DNA of 64,000 bases from an uncultured Clostridia bacterium (GCA_944346885.1 CALVMR010000016.1:1-64000); one strand, 5' to 3'; numbered from the stretch's first letter, positions 47,801 through 58,680 are shown. A program made the numbers and translations. Notes: generated from the sequence alone by a model not told the origin.

Positions 47801-50481
47801 CGCTGCCGGTAATGGTCAAGGAAAAGGCTGAGGTAATTTTTTAAATGCTTGATCTCGGCAAGCAGCACTTCCGCCGCCACGCACACGCGGCTGCGCACGC
47901 CCGCGTCGTATTCGCGGATGTTTACGTTGTCAAAGGGCGAACGGTATACGCCGCCGCACTGCTTTGCCGCCGCCGAAACTTCCAAAAGAAGCCGCTCGTA
48001 ATTTTCCAGCTTTTCGCGCGTTAAGCTGTCGTAAAACGTGCTTTCGATATCCAGCACGTCGGGCGCGCCTCTGTTTTTGAGATAGATGAGGATCCCCTCG
48101 TACACCGACACGCCCAAACGCCGTTTGCGGTGCAGCGCCGCCACGGGGGCGTTGAGCGCCTGCCGCACCTGCGCTATCTGCGCCGCGCGCTCGGAAAAGG
48201 CGCCGTTCTCCGCCTCGGCAGCTAGCGAAAGGGTCGCCTCCAAGCTCTTTAAAAGCTGCGCTTTGTCCGCTTTGCCGGAGTGCAGTTCCAAGCAAAAATC
48301 ACCCAGCCCGATGGAATCGAGCCTCTTTTTTACGACGGAGAGCGCCGCCTGTTTTTCGGCAACGAACAATACGCGCCTGCCCCTGCCCAAACAGTTGGCG
48401 ATGATGTTTGTGATCGTTTGGCTCTTGCCCGTTCCCGGCGGGCCGTGCAGCACAAACGAAGTGCCGTTTGCCGCCTCGGCGATCGCCGCAAACTGCGACG
48501 CGTCCGCCGTCAGCGGCGTCAAAACCTCGGCGGGGTCGTACTCGTCCTCCGCCTTATCCTCGAACACGCGGTCTTCGATCTCCAAGCGGTTGGAGAGCAG
48601 CGAGCGCACGATGGGGCTTTTGCGGAATTTGTCGATGTTTTTGCGTACGTCGTTCCACATGGCGTAACGCGCAAAGGAGAAGTTGGCGAGATAAACGTCT
48701 TCCACCACGTCCCAGCGCCGCATGTTCAGGATCTCCGCCTTGACCATGGCGAGGATCTCCGAAATGCGCAGCCCTTTCACGCTGTCTAACCCGCGGATAT
48801 CGATGCGGAATTCGCGCAGCAAAAATTCGAGCAGCGTGCTGTTGCATTGCAGCTCTTCCGACGCGAGCGAAACGGAATACCCCTTTCCGCCCTTCCCTTT
48901 GGCGAGCTTTACGGGCGCGAGCACGAGCGGGGCGTAATGCATTTCGCTCCCCTCGTTTTCGCACCACTTTAAAAAGCCGAAGGCAAGGAACAAAACGTTT
49001 GCGCCCGCCTCCTCTTCGGCGGTCTTTGCCTTGCGCAGCAACGACCGAACGACGTCTGCCGTCTCCTCCCTCTCCGAACAGGTGCGCAGCCGCTTGTTTT
49101 TCAGCTCCACGCCGATCAGCTCGGCAAGGGCGGAAAACCCCGCCGCCCCCGCAAAACCGCCGATATCCTGCATGGAACCGCGCACGTCGTTGGTCTTTTC
49201 GAGGATGGAAAACGCCTCCCCCGAAGAGAGCGCCTCATAGAGGAGGTTCGCGTCTGCCGACATAATGTGCAGCGCGTTTTTTTCGGGTCTGAAATGCAGC
49301 AGCGAATTTTTTAAAGAGAGATCGAGCAGGCGGCGCTCCCACTGTTTGTTTTTGGTCGCCTTCCCGTCCAAACTGAGTTTTCGCGTGCCGACCAGCGCCG
49401 CGGGGGCGGAACCGGGGTCGGTATCCTCCCCTTCCAGCAGTTCGTACCCTTTGATGCCGCGCACTTTCAGCGGCAGCGGCAGCAGGCGCACCAAACGGCA
49501 GCGTTTTACGTCTACCACGGTATCGAACCACTCCGCGGCAAGTTTTTGCGCAAAGTGTTTTTCCGCCGTGGCGTAATTTACGTTGCGCCCCGCAAACAGC
49601 TCCTCCACGTCGAACATGCTCACGTTGTTGATGCCGTCCGAAATGTACTTTTGCAGCAGCCCCACGTCGTCTCCGGCGCTCTCTGCAAAGCAGTTGTCGT
49701 ACAGCCACGCCCCGCAGGAGACGCCGCGCTCCCCGATCGCCAACACGGGGTGCAGCCCCGCGCATTCCAAACAAGACGCCGCGAACAGCGCCATTTCAAA
49801 GGAGGTGCCGACTTTGTTTTTTAAGAGGTCACCGCTATCCCCCACGGGAACGGGCTCATTGTAATTGCGGTCGGCTGCCGAGCGCTCCACGCCCCGCCGC
49901 TTGATCGCCGAATAGATCGCCGCGCACAGCTGGCGGATCTTGTTTTTATCCCCCTCTTGGTACCCGCGCCACTCGCAGGGTACGTTCCATTTTTCCAGCT
50001 GTCTGCCCGCGTCCGCCAAAATGCGCATGCAGTCTGCCACTTTCGGCCGAACAAAGCATGCCAAAAGTTCGGCATTGCCGCTTCTGCCGCACCAATAATC
50101 GAAGGGCAGCGCCGTCACCTGCAACGTGCTTTCGGCAATGCACTCTTTGCCATGCAGCACCCGCACGCGGACGGTAACGGGCGTCACGGCGGCAAGTTCG
50201 GTCAAATACAGGGGCGAAACGATGTTTTGCGCCGCGATCTCCACCGTACTTTCAAAGGGCACTTCTTCCAGCGTTTTGGCAAAGGGGAGCAGAAAGCCGT
50301 CCGCCCCGTCGATCACAACTTCCAGCCCCTCCGCCGCCTCCGCGCCCGCGTTGATCAGCTGCAACGTAGGAAACAGCGGCACGCGGTTGTAGTAATCCGC
50401 ATACCCGTAAAACTGCTGCGCGGAAACGTTGAGCGTTATCGCCTCTTTCCATGAAGTTTTTGCCGTTCTTTTACCTGCCAT
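44815..50481 (-). CDS. Giant DUF4011 SF1 helicase with degenerate nuclease domain
   Basis: An 1888-residue protein. N-terminal 350 residues: beta-rich, then a transglutaminase-like feel (FEMALFAASCLECAGLHPV). DUF4011 starts near KQWERRLLDLSLKNSLLHFR. Helicase: Walker A GPPGTGKSQTITN, Walker B DLVVFDEASQLPT, VGDPKQLPP, and motifs V-VI VQGDERDVILFSVCYG and NVAVSRAREEMIVF, the Upf1-like SF1 type. Then a Vsr/MTES_1575-type nuclease fold (DFKIDCAVIDP..AVMCDGAT..) and a DUF3320-type C-terminus. In the nuclease, the usual IECDGATYH reads VMCDGATAS, so the Glu and His are replaced. Relatives are reported in candidate defence loci, but this one lies among housekeeping genes. SD GGTGGA. Stop TGA. Confidence 0.88.
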   Translation of the reverse strand: MAGKRTAKTSWKEAITLNVSAQQFYGYADYYNRVPLFPTLQLINAGAEAAEGLEVVIDGADGFLLPFAKTLEEVPFESTVEIAAQNIVSPLYLTELAAVTPVTVRVRVLHGKECIAESTLQVTALPFDYWCGRSGNAELLACFVRPKVADCMRILADAGRQLEKWNVPCEWRGYQEGDKNKIRQLCAAIYSAIKRRGVERSAADRNYNEPVPVGDSGDLLKNKVGTSFEMALFAASCLECAGLHPVLAIGERGVSCGAWLYDNCFAESAGDDVGLLQKYISDGINNVSMFDVEELFAGRNVNYATAEKHFAQKLAAEWFDTVVDVKRCRLVRLLPLPLKVRGIKGYELLEGEDTDPGSAPAALVGTRKLSLDGKATKNKQWERRLLDLSLKNSLLHFRPEKNALHIMSADANLLYEALSSGEAFSILEKTNDVRGSMQDIGGFAGAAGFSALAELIGVELKNKRLRTCSEREETADVVRSLLRKAKTAEEEAGANVLFLAFGFLKWCENEGSEMHYAPLVLAPVKLAKGKGGKGYSVSLASEELQCNSTLLEFLLREFRIDIRGLDSVKGLRISEILAMVKAEILNMRRWDVVEDVYLANFSFARYAMWNDVRKNIDKFRKSPIVRSLLSNRLEIEDRVFEDKAEDEYDPAEVLTPLTADASQFAAIAEAANGTSFVLHGPPGTGKSQTITNIIANCLGRGRRVLFVAEKQAALSVVKKRLDSIGLGDFCLELHSGKADKAQLLKSLEATLSLAAEAENGAFSERAAQIAQVRQALNAPVAALHRKRRLGVSVYEGILIYLKNRGAPDVLDIESTFYDSLTREKLENYERLLLEVSAAAKQCGGVYRSPFDNVNIREYDAGVRSRVCVAAEVLLAEIKHLKNYLSLFLDHYRQRISSFTQKKMQTLVQLLRMLSSGEADKYFGCDESEFYVFFNANKRLDRLLGTYFKAFRTLIDLDADPAVVEQELDNWGENYRSSKVLTAVIKRLRRAAAVQLSAAEEIKYVGIVAQIYEDIGLVKNNTKLARNFLDRGGKINYRRREEFLDALHRLHALAEGVFMDYNADSFNSVCIRSAGGFALPLLEGVLRAVNGFEESRKAFCSVIAAEAEKYSDEDLLDYFGTKAGALLDNVDMLASWCMFKKISAQLDAEGLSFITDSLESGAVNSDNILASFRKNVYRNFVETNIGADPVLSKFSSGVLEEKIEQFRTLDEQFTALSRTHIRNVLLQALPSTSTEGPLSLEVLAFQRISKGNMRGMTIKEFLNEIRGLFARLAPCVLMSPITVAQYLQAEPDLFDLVVFDEASQLPTSEAIGALARAKSAVIVGDPKQLPPTSFFSSGYVDEENLEAEDLESILDDCLALGMPEKHLNWHYRSKHESLIAFSNIMYYGNKLCTFPSPDALESKVRLALVEDGVYDRGFTKRNKAEAEALVAEVVRRLKDPALSRSSIGVVTFSTAQQDYVERRLADALVKNRLEDAAYEREEPLFVKNLENVQGDERDVILFSVCYGPDRAGRISLNFGPLNQVGGWRRLNVAVSRAREEMIVFSSMTSAMINLAKTNSKGVAGLKAFLEFAEKGKTTLAINSEELKPAVSGIGKYVAQELKAYGYECRYDVGVSDFKIDCAVIDPRNKKRFLLAVMCDGATASRSCAKDRNLLQIQTLKLNNWNVVRLFTINFINNPKREIKKIKDVLDRLCGLEKGTRDHLLKYRKSYRYAKLEQEQYLAQYVTGGEHDAEIVARLRAIVAAEEPISDRFLMKRCLASLGIQKFGVKVEERMHKLIALCAFKEEQLLGRTYLRKTDKCLGYDFYRTEADPIRRSEEDFTPYEVIALVRGLLENRVSLYASDLLPLVFEELKVSRPGDKLAEFVGECVTLGVQRSYFVRSVSDRISLS

Positions 50482-50599
50482 AGTCCACCGAACCGATCCT
50501 GAATTTTTTGCCCGCCCCGCCGCGGGGAAGGCGTTTGCCCGTTATACCGCAGAGAACAACTTATCGCCCCCGCGGGGAATTTTTATACAATTTTTCTAC

Positions 50600-50661
50600 C
50601 GCCGCTATCCCGCGTTTTTACCGCCGTCATACCGCGGTTGTATGGCGCCGTCATACCGCGG
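50600..50661. repeat. Imperfect repeats around the HAD gene stop
   Basis: GCCGTCATACCGCGG occurs at 50623-50637 and 50647-50661 and a diverged copy starts near 50600. The last copy covers the stop codon of the HAD gene at 50651. Confidence 0.65.
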
Positions 50662-51358
50662 CGCCGCCTGCGCCGCGCAGCAGAGAGAGGATCTCCGCAT
50701 ACGAATGCGCGACGGCTGTGGGGCGCGCCCCTTCCGCCCGCCGCCCTTTTGCTGCAAACCAGATGCAGGGAATGCCCGCGGCGTTCGCGCCCGCGATATC
50801 CGAAGACGGCGAATCGCCTATCACGACGCACTCCTCCGCGGAAAGCCCGGCGTGTTCCAAAACATACGCAAAAAAGCGCGGGTCGGGCTTTGCCGCCCCG
50901 ATCTCGTCCGAAACGAAGATCCCTGCAAAAAGGCTGCGGATGCCGAGGGCGTCCAACCTCCCGTACTGCGCCTGCGGCGTGCCGTTCGTAATGAGGTACA
51001 CCCGCCCCAGCGCGCACAGTTCGCATAAAAACTCTCTCGCCCCGTCCAGCAAAAATCCCGTGCGGCACAGCTTTCCGAAATACAGTTCGTTTGCCCGCTC
51101 CGCGTCCGCCGTAACGCCGAGCTGCCCGAAAAAGCGGGAAAAGCGCTGCACTTGCAGCTGTTTTTTTGTGATCTCGCCCCGTTCGTACTCCGCCCAAATG
51201 CCGTCGTTGATGCGTTTGTACACGGCATATACGGCGTCGCTGTACGCCAAAGAGAGCTCTCCGAGCGCATAGCGCAGGCTCTCTTTGGAAGATCGAACAA
51301 AATCCAAGATCGTTTCGTCCGCGTCCAGCAAAAAGTTTTTCCGAAGAGACAAACTCAT
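50651..51358 (-). CDS. YjjG-like HAD phosphatase
   Basis: A 235-residue HAD-fold hydrolase. Motif 1 LLDADETILDF (nucleophile Asp), motif 2 VYLITNGTPQAQ, motif 3 Lys in IGAAKPDPRFF and motif 4 CVVIGDSPSSDIAGA. The cap is helical, as in the YjjG/ HAD-IA group, whose members remove phosphate from non-canonical nucleotides. Substrate here not known. Its ATG overlaps the HelD-like gene's stop (ATGA). The C-terminal GAGGAAV is coded by the local repeat. Confidence 0.88.
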   Translation of the reverse strand: MSLSLRKNFLLDADETILDFVRSSKESLRYALGELSLAYSDAVYAVYKRINDGIWAEYERGEITKKQLQVQRFSRFFGQLGVTADAERANELYFGKLCRTGFLLDGAREFLCELCALGRVYLITNGTPQAQYGRLDALGIRSLFAGIFVSDEIGAAKPDPRFFAYVLEHAGLSAEECVVIGDSPSSDIAGANAAGIPCIWFAAKGRRAEGARPTAVAHSYAEILSLLRGAGGAAV

Positions 51359-53745
51359 TCCGCGCCCCTCTCCTCCACGATCGCAAGCTCTTTCAGCGCA
51401 CGGGTATAGGCGATATATTTTTCGTGGCAAGTCATGCCCGCGTCCGCCACGGCAACGCAGCTGAATTCCAGCCCTTTCGATTCGTACACCGTCATCAAAT
51501 TGATCCTGCTTTTGGAGAGCTTTCCCGTTTCGCGCAATATGTTATAGCTCTTGCGTTTATAGCGCGCAAGCGCCTCTTCGGAAACGATGACCGCTTTCAG
51601 CCCCCGCTTTTCGCGGAAAAACCCGTTTATGCCGCGCGTGCCGATGTGCACGACGGGCGGCCCGTCGAACCCGACGGAGAGCATGGAAATGCCCAGCTTG
51701 TCGGCAACGTATTCCACGATCTGGTTGGTGTTGCGGTAGTTGCGGTCCAACGTATACACGTCTCCGCCCGGCACGCTCTCCCAATCGGTGACGCCGCGCT
51801 GCGGGGTAACGTTTTGCGCAAGATCGCCGTAAATGTTGAACGCCGCACCCGAATTGATGCCTTTGAGCAGGCGGTATTCGCAGGCGGAGATATCCTGCCC
51901 TTCGTCCACAAACACCAGCCCGTACCGCGGGCGCAGCCCGCAGCCGAGCAAGTGCAGCACCAGCAGCAGCGCATAGGCGTCGCACCGGTACATTTCTTTG
52001 CCCATGCCCAGCGCGTTTTTCGCACGGCGCACCGTCTCTTTGTAGAACAGCCGCGCCAGCTCGGTATGCGTGCCGCACTTGCCGATCTTTCCGAAATAGC
52101 GGTTGCCGCGCAGCGCTTCGAACAGCTCTCCGAAGCCCGCAAAGAGCGCCTCGATCTCCTCGACCGTGCGCACCGCCTCCGCCGCTTCCTGCAACAGCTG
52201 TTTACGGCGTTCGATGCGGTCTGCATACGTCTCCACTTCCGTGCCGCCGCGCACGATCTTATAGCGGCGCAAATCGGCGATCTCCTTTTCGATGCCTGCC
52301 GAAAGCGCGGCAAGATCGGCAAGCGCGCCCTCGGCAACGGCGGCGTGCGTGCGCACGATGGCGCTGCCCGCACGGTAAAACGAAAGCATGCCGCGGTAAA
52401 ACGCGCTGTAATTTTGGGTATGCCTGCCCGCAAGGCAATCCGAAAAAAACTCTTCCGCCGCGCTGACCTCGTTCATCAGCCCGCGGAACGGCTTGGTGTA
52501 ATACAGCCCGCCCTCCGCGCGCTCTTTGATCTCGCCGAGCACGGCGCGGCGCACGCGCGTGCCCGCATTGCGCAGTTTCGCAAACAGCTCCGCCTGCCTG
52601 CGGCACGCCTCCGCGGCGGCTGCCACGGCTCCTTTGCACTCTTTGCTCAAAAACATGCCCGAAACGTCGTCGTAGATCTTTTTCAGCCTTGCAACGACGT
52701 CATTGTAAAACTCTTCCGAATAAATGTAGCGCGCGTAATCGGGCGGCGGCAAAAAGGAGAGCGCGCCTTTGCCGTCCAACGCGATCCCCTCGTTGGCAAG
52801 CACCTGCAAAAAGTAGTCGTCTATCGTCGTCGTTCGGATCTTTTCCAGTTCCAAAACCTGCGAAAGTTCGTCGATGAACGCATTGAACGAATCGCTCGGC
52901 GTGATCACGAGCACGTCACGCGGGCGGAGATCCTCGTTGTTGTACAGCAAAAAACTGAGGCGGTGCAGCATGATCATCGTCTTCCCGCTGCCCGCGCAGC
53001 CTTGCAGGATAAAACTGTCGCGTTCGGGCTTGGTGATGATCTCGTATTGCAGTTCTTGGATGGTTTCGATGATGTCGGAGATGCCCGCCTGCTCCTTGCG
53101 CGCCTTCAAGATCTCTTTCAGGTACGGGTCAAAGATGATCTCCTCGTCCCGCCCGTCGATCTCCTCTTTGGTCAGATAGTCGCGCACGCTCAGATATTCG
53201 TTTTTAAAATCGAGGAATTTTCCGTTCGCCGTGCGAAGGGCGCGGCGCAGGATGAGTTTATAATCGTATTCGTTGATGGAAAAAGCGATCTGGCTCTTTT
53301 GATAATACTTCCGCGCAAGCGGCGCGCGCCAATCGACGATCTCCAAATTGACGTCCCCGCGCTTGCCGATGTAATAGCTGTTGTAGCCCTCGATCGGGTC
53401 CGAAAGGTCCATGCGCGCAAAATACGGCTCGGCAAAAAAGCTCTTATACCCCTCGATCTCCTGCCTAAGCGCGCGGATATCGGAGGCGCGGCGGATGATC
53501 TCGCGGTAATTTTCCGCGGAAAATTCTTCCCCCCGCAGCGCGGCGATCTCCTCCTGCGCCTCGCGGATCTTCATTTTGCATTTGTTGATGTAGCACGCTT
53601 TGAGCAGCAGCATCACCGCACGCACGCGCTTTTCTTCGTAAACGCGCTGTTTTTGTTCGTCCAAAAGGTCGAGAAAAAACGCCTTATCCGGCTCTTTGTG
53701 CGGCTTGATGAAATCATGCAGTTGTTGAAATGTCGAATCCCCCAT
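51355..53745 (-). CDS. HelD-like SF1 helicase
   Basis: A 796-residue UvrD-family ATPase. N-terminal coiled-coil arm (residues about 20-110, KRVRAVMLLLKACYINKCKMKIREAQEE in part), then VDWRAPLARKYYQKS, a HelD signature, Walker A QGCAGSGKTMIMLHRL, a long insert, Walker B LVFVDEGQDIS, TLDRNYRNTNQIVEYV and VYESKGLEFSCVAV. HelD proteins free stalled RNA polymerase from DNA; this is the likely role. I chose the ATG at 53745 because a promoter (-10 at 53794-53799) lies between it and the longer in-frame TTG at 53844. First gene of a run that may continue into the HAD gene. Confidence 0.88.
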   Translation of the reverse strand: MGDSTFQQLHDFIKPHKEPDKAFFLDLLDEQKQRVYEEKRVRAVMLLLKACYINKCKMKIREAQEEIAALRGEEFSAENYREIIRRASDIRALRQEIEGYKSFFAEPYFARMDLSDPIEGYNSYYIGKRGDVNLEIVDWRAPLARKYYQKSQIAFSINEYDYKLILRRALRTANGKFLDFKNEYLSVRDYLTKEEIDGRDEEIIFDPYLKEILKARKEQAGISDIIETIQELQYEIITKPERDSFILQGCAGSGKTMIMLHRLSFLLYNNEDLRPRDVLVITPSDSFNAFIDELSQVLELEKIRTTTIDDYFLQVLANEGIALDGKGALSFLPPPDYARYIYSEEFYNDVVARLKKIYDDVSGMFLSKECKGAVAAAAEACRRQAELFAKLRNAGTRVRRAVLGEIKERAEGGLYYTKPFRGLMNEVSAAEEFFSDCLAGRHTQNYSAFYRGMLSFYRAGSAIVRTHAAVAEGALADLAALSAGIEKEIADLRRYKIVRGGTEVETYADRIERRKQLLQEAAEAVRTVEEIEALFAGFGELFEALRGNRYFGKIGKCGTHTELARLFYKETVRRAKNALGMGKEMYRCDAYALLLVLHLLGCGLRPRYGLVFVDEGQDISACEYRLLKGINSGAAFNIYGDLAQNVTPQRGVTDWESVPGGDVYTLDRNYRNTNQIVEYVADKLGISMLSVGFDGPPVVHIGTRGINGFFREKRGLKAVIVSEEALARYKRKSYNILRETGKLSKSRINLMTVYESKGLEFSCVAVADAGMTCHEKYIAYTRALKELAIVEERGAE

Positions 53746-53793
53746 ATCTCCCCGCGCTGCCCCGTTCGGCGCAACATAAAAAGCTATCGATTC

Positions 53794-53822
53794 AGTATAA
53801 CACATTCTGCGAAAAAAAGAAA
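53794..53822 (-). promoter_or_regulatory. Promoter of the HelD-like gene
   Basis: Minus strand extended -10 TGT-TATACT (53794-53799) with a weak -35 TTTCTT (53817-53822) at 17 nt. Confidence 0.6.
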
Positions 53823-53879
53823 TACCTTTGCGAAAATTTTGCAAAGGTATTTTTCGAACCGGGCAAAGCCCCCGTAATT

Positions 53880-54371
53880 TTAAGAGAGAGCCGCCAAAAA
53901 TTTATCGGCATCGGCGCGGGATTTGAAGACGACGACCGTTTTTCCGCTCCCGCACCGCCGCAGCGCCGCATAGATCGGCGGAAGCTGCTTTTGCGGAAAT
54001 TCTTCGATCCATTGACGGAACTCTGCATCGAACTCCGTTTCGACCCACGGCAAGTCCTCGCGCGGCGTGCCGACGCGCGCAGCCGCGCCCGCCAAACAGA
54101 CGCCGAGCGGGTAATCGAGCAAAAACACCGTATCGCACGCCGCAAGGCGGCGTTCCAGCGTCCGCGCATAGTTTCCGTCGATGATCCAGCGCTCCTCTTG
54201 CAGAACGGCTCCCAATTTTTTATCGAACTCCTCTTCGGAAACCGTTGTCCTATCCGCCCTGTGCCAAAACAAGTCCAAGTGATACAGCGGCAGCCCCAAT
54301 GCGTCGCGCAGCCTGCGGGCAAACACGCTCTTGCCCGCGCCGGGGCAACCGATCACAAGGATTTTCCGCAT
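53880..54371 (-). CDS. P-loop kinase, FlaR/adenylate-kinase-like
   Basis: A 163-residue NTP-binding protein. Walker A IGCPGAGKSVFARRL at residues about 7-21, LPLYHLDLFWH and RWIIDGNYARTLERRL follow, and VFLLDYPLGVCLAG is the Walker B region. These are marks of the family annotated as DNA topology modulation protein FlaR or shikimate/adenylate-kinase-like. The true substrate is unknown. The start MRKILVIG at 54371 lies 29 bp after the GuaA paralogue, so it ends the gua operon. An A/T-rich inverted repeat follows the gene. Confidence 0.82.
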   Translation of the reverse strand: MRKILVIGCPGAGKSVFARRLRDALGLPLYHLDLFWHRADRTTVSEEEFDKKLGAVLQEERWIIDGNYARTLERRLAACDTVFLLDYPLGVCLAGAAARVGTPREDLPWVETEFDAEFRQWIEEFPQKQLPPIYAALRRCGSGKTVVVFKSRADADKFLAALS

Positions 54372-54400
54372 CCCTGCGGCAGGCGCCGAACGCGCGCGCG

Positions 54401-55381
54401 TCACTCCCACTCGATGGTGCCGCAAGGCTTGGGGGTCAAGTCGTACAGCACGCGGTTGACGCCGGGGACCTCCTTGGTGATGCGGTCGGTAATGTGCTGC
54501 AACAGAGCAAAGGGAACGTTTTCCACCGTCGCCGTCATGGCGTCTACCGTGTTGACCGCGCGGAGGATGACGGGATAGGCGAACGTGCGCTTCCCCTCTT
54601 TGACGCCCACCGATTTGAAATCGGGAACGACGGTAAAATATTGCCACACCTTGCCCGCAAGCCCGTTTTTGGCAAACTCCTCGCGCAAGATCGCGTCCGA
54701 CTCGCGCACGCATTCCAAGCGTTCGCGCGTGATCGCGCCCAAGCAGCGCACGCCGAGCCCCGGCCCCGGAAACGGCTGGCGGTACACCATCTCGTCCGGC
54801 AGCCCCAGCGCCTTGCCGACGACGCGCACTTCGTCCTTAAACAAAAATTTGAGCGGTTCGACCAATTCGAATTTCAAATCGTCCGGCAGCCCGCCCACGT
54901 TGTGGTGCGCTTTGACGGGGCCGCTCTCCAAAATATCGGGATAGATCGTGCCCTGCGCCAAAAATTCGATGCCGTCCTGCTTGCGCGCCTCCTCTTCGAA
55001 GACGCGGATGAACTCCGCGCCGATGATCTTGCGCTTTTGTTCGGGTTCGGCAACGCCCGCCAGCTTGTCTAAAAAGCGGTCAACGGCATCCACATAAACG
55101 AGGTTGGCGTTCATGCGGTTGCGGAACACTTCCACGACCTGTTCGGGCTCGCCTTTGCGCAAAAGCCCGTGGTTGACGTGCACGCAGACGAGGTTTTTGC
55201 CGATCGCTTTGATCAAGAGCGCCGCCACGACGGACGAATCCACCCCGCCCGAAAGAGCAAGCAACACCTTTTTTTCGCCGACCTGCGCTTTGACCGCCGC
55301 AACTTGCTCGGCTATGAATTTTTCGGCAAGTTCTGCATTGTTGATGCGCGCCATGCTTTCGGGGCGCTTGTTGTTTTCCAT
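54401..55381 (-). CDS. GMP synthase ATP-PPase domain without amidotransferase
   Basis: A 326-residue paralogue of the C-terminal two-thirds of GuaA. P-loop [17 protein letters not shown], then [71 protein letters not shown] and the C-terminal KPCGTIEWE, the XMP/dimerisation end. No GATase domain is present; the ATG at 55381 has GGAGGAA. It lies 97 bp after the complete guaA and is clearly diverged from it, closer in style to archaeal GuaAb ([11 protein letters not shown]). It may use free ammonia, borrow another glutaminase, or act on another substrate. Same operon as guaB-guaA by order. Confidence 0.88.
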   Translation of the reverse strand: MENNKRPESMARINNAELAEKFIAEQVAAVKAQVGEKKVLLALSGGVDSSVVAALLIKAIGKNLVCVHVNHGLLRKGEPEQVVEVFRNRMNANLVYVDAVDRFLDKLAGVAEPEQKRKIIGAEFIRVFEEEARKQDGIEFLAQGTIYPDILESGPVKAHHNVGGLPDDLKFELVEPLKFLFKDEVRVVGKALGLPDEMVYRQPFPGPGLGVRCLGAITRERLECVRESDAILREEFAKNGLAGKVWQYFTVVPDFKSVGVKEGKRTFAYPVILRAVNTVDAMTATVENVPFALLQHITDRITKEVPGVNRVLYDLTPKPCGTIEWE

Positions 55382-55478
55382 ACTTGTATTCCTCCGAATT
55401 GATTCTTCCGTATTATTTCCGCACCTTAGCGGGCATCCGCCCTTCCGCATCGCCCGCTCGTGCCGAAGCGCGCCTCCC

Positions 55479-57014
55479 TCACTCCCACTCGATGGTCGCG
55501 GGCGGTTTGCTCGTTATGTCGTACACGATGCGGTTGGCGTGCGGCACTTCGTTGGTGATACGGCTTGAAACCCTTTCCAACACGTCGAACGGGATGCGCG
55601 CCCAATCCGCCGTCATGGCATCCACGCTGGTCACGGCGCGCAGGGCGATGACGTTTTCATAGGTGCGGAAATCCCCCTGCACCCCCACCGTTTTGCAATC
55701 GGTGATGACCGCAAAATACTGCCAGATCTGTTTCTCCAACCCCGCCTTTGCCACCTCTTCGCGGAAGATCCAATCCGCCTCGCGCAGCGTTTCCAGCTTT
55801 TGGCGGGTGACCTCGCCCATGATGCGGATCGCAAGAGCGGGACCGGGGCAGGGCTGCCGCCAAACGATCGCGTCCGGCAAGCCGAGCTCGGTGCCGAGGC
55901 GGCGCACTTCGTCTTTGAACAAATCGCGCAGCGGTTCGATGATCTCTTTAAAATCCACAACGGAGGGCAGCCCTCCCACGTTGTGATGGCTTTTGATGAC
56001 GGCGCTCTTCCCCTTTCCGCTCTCGATCACGTCCGGGTAAATGGTGCCCTGCACCAAAAAATCGACGGCACCGATCTTTTTTGCCTCGCGCTCGAAGACC
56101 TTGATAAATTCCGCGCCGATGATCTTGCGCTTTTGTTCGGGTTCGGCAACGCCCGCCAGCTTTCCGAGAAACAGCTCCTGCGCGTCCGCTTTGACGAGGT
56201 TCATCCCCAGCCCGTCGCGGAAAACCGCCATAACCTCTTCCGGTTCGTTTTTGCGGTGCAGCCCGTGATCGACGAAAACGCAAGTTAAGTTGTTGCCCAC
56301 CGCGCGGTGGATGAGCGTTGCCGCCACGGCGGAATCGACCCCGCCCGACATGGCGCACAGCACCTTTTTATCCCCCACCTTTTCGCGGATGCGCCCGACC
56401 TGCTCGGCGACGTAATTTTTCATCGTCCAATCGCCCTTTGCCCCGCACACGCGGTACAAAAAGTTTTTGAGAAGCGCGTTCCCGCATTCGGAATGCACCA
56501 CTTCGGGATGAAACTGTACGCCGTAGATCTTTTTTTCGTCGCTGCCGAACACGGTAACGGGGCAGCTCGGCGTGGAAGCCAGCACCGAAAACCCCTCCGG
56601 CACGCGCGTCACATGGTCGGTATGGCTCATCCAGCATACGCTGCTTTTCGGAAGCCCGAAAGAAAGTTCGCAATCCGCCGAAAACGTAAACGTGCGCCTG
56701 CCGTATTCGCTCGCCGCCGCGTGTTCGACCGCCCCGCCCAACATATGGGCGATCAGCTGACAGCCGTAACAAATGCCGAGCACGGGGATGCCGAGCTTGA
56801 ACAGCGCCGGATCCACACGGGGCGAAGCCGCGTCGTACACGCTGTTCGGCCCGCCCGTAAAGATGATGCCGATGGGCGCATACGCCTCGACCTCTTCCGC
56901 CGCCATATCGCAGGGCATGAGGTCGCAATATACGTTTAAATCGCGCACTCTGCGCGCAATGAGCTGATTGTACTGCCCGCCGAAATCCAAAACGAGCACT
57001 TTTTGATGCCGCAT
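55479..57014 (-). CDS. guaA: GMP synthase, glutamine-hydrolysing
   Basis: A 511-residue enzyme converting XMP to GMP. Class I amidotransferase domain 1-200: [18 protein letters not shown], catalytic Cys in [16 protein letters not shown], and [11 protein letters not shown] (His/Glu). ATP-PPase domain: [42 protein letters not shown], and the C-terminal KPPATIEWE. Complete and typical. It follows guaB by 84 bp. No purine riboswitch is visible in that gap. Confidence 0.97.
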   Translation of the reverse strand: MRHQKVLVLDFGGQYNQLIARRVRDLNVYCDLMPCDMAAEEVEAYAPIGIIFTGGPNSVYDAASPRVDPALFKLGIPVLGICYGCQLIAHMLGGAVEHAAASEYGRRTFTFSADCELSFGLPKSSVCWMSHTDHVTRVPEGFSVLASTPSCPVTVFGSDEKKIYGVQFHPEVVHSECGNALLKNFLYRVCGAKGDWTMKNYVAEQVGRIREKVGDKKVLCAMSGGVDSAVAATLIHRAVGNNLTCVFVDHGLHRKNEPEEVMAVFRDGLGMNLVKADAQELFLGKLAGVAEPEQKRKIIGAEFIKVFEREAKKIGAVDFLVQGTIYPDVIESGKGKSAVIKSHHNVGGLPSVVDFKEIIEPLRDLFKDEVRRLGTELGLPDAIVWRQPCPGPALAIRIMGEVTRQKLETLREADWIFREEVAKAGLEKQIWQYFAVITDCKTVGVQGDFRTYENVIALRAVTSVDAMTADWARIPFDVLERVSSRITNEVPHANRIVYDITSKPPATIEWE

Positions 57015-57098
57015 ACCTCTCTCCGCCGCCGCAAAATTTTTCTCTCGTTTTCCCCTTTATGGAAAGAATGCACCGCCGCGGCGGTACATTCCGTGCCT

Positions 57099-58574
<1,476 letters not shown>

Positions 58575-58636
58575 TTATTTTTATGGTAAAAAGGAATAAC
58601 AAAGAAAACGTTTGCCGCACGCCGAAACAAAGCGAC

Positions 58637-58672
58637 GGCACAATATAGAGAAACGGCGCAGTATAGAGAAAC
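58637..58672. repeat. 18-bp tandem duplication downstream of a small gene
   Basis: Two copies, 58637-58654 and 58655-58672, differ at two positions and share TATAGAGAAAC. They lie just past the stop of the 58681 gene and about 80 bp before the guaB start. Confidence 0.75.
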
Positions 58673-58680
58673 GGCGCGGA

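Noticed and set aside
53746..53844. Longer HelD-like protein starting at TTG 53844
   Set aside because: The extension covers the promoter -10 and has no SD; homologues start near MGDSTF.
58637..58672. The 18-bp tandem repeat as twin guaB promoters
   Set aside because: TATACT/TATATT are present but no -35 is at a suitable distance, and the units lie at the end of another gene.
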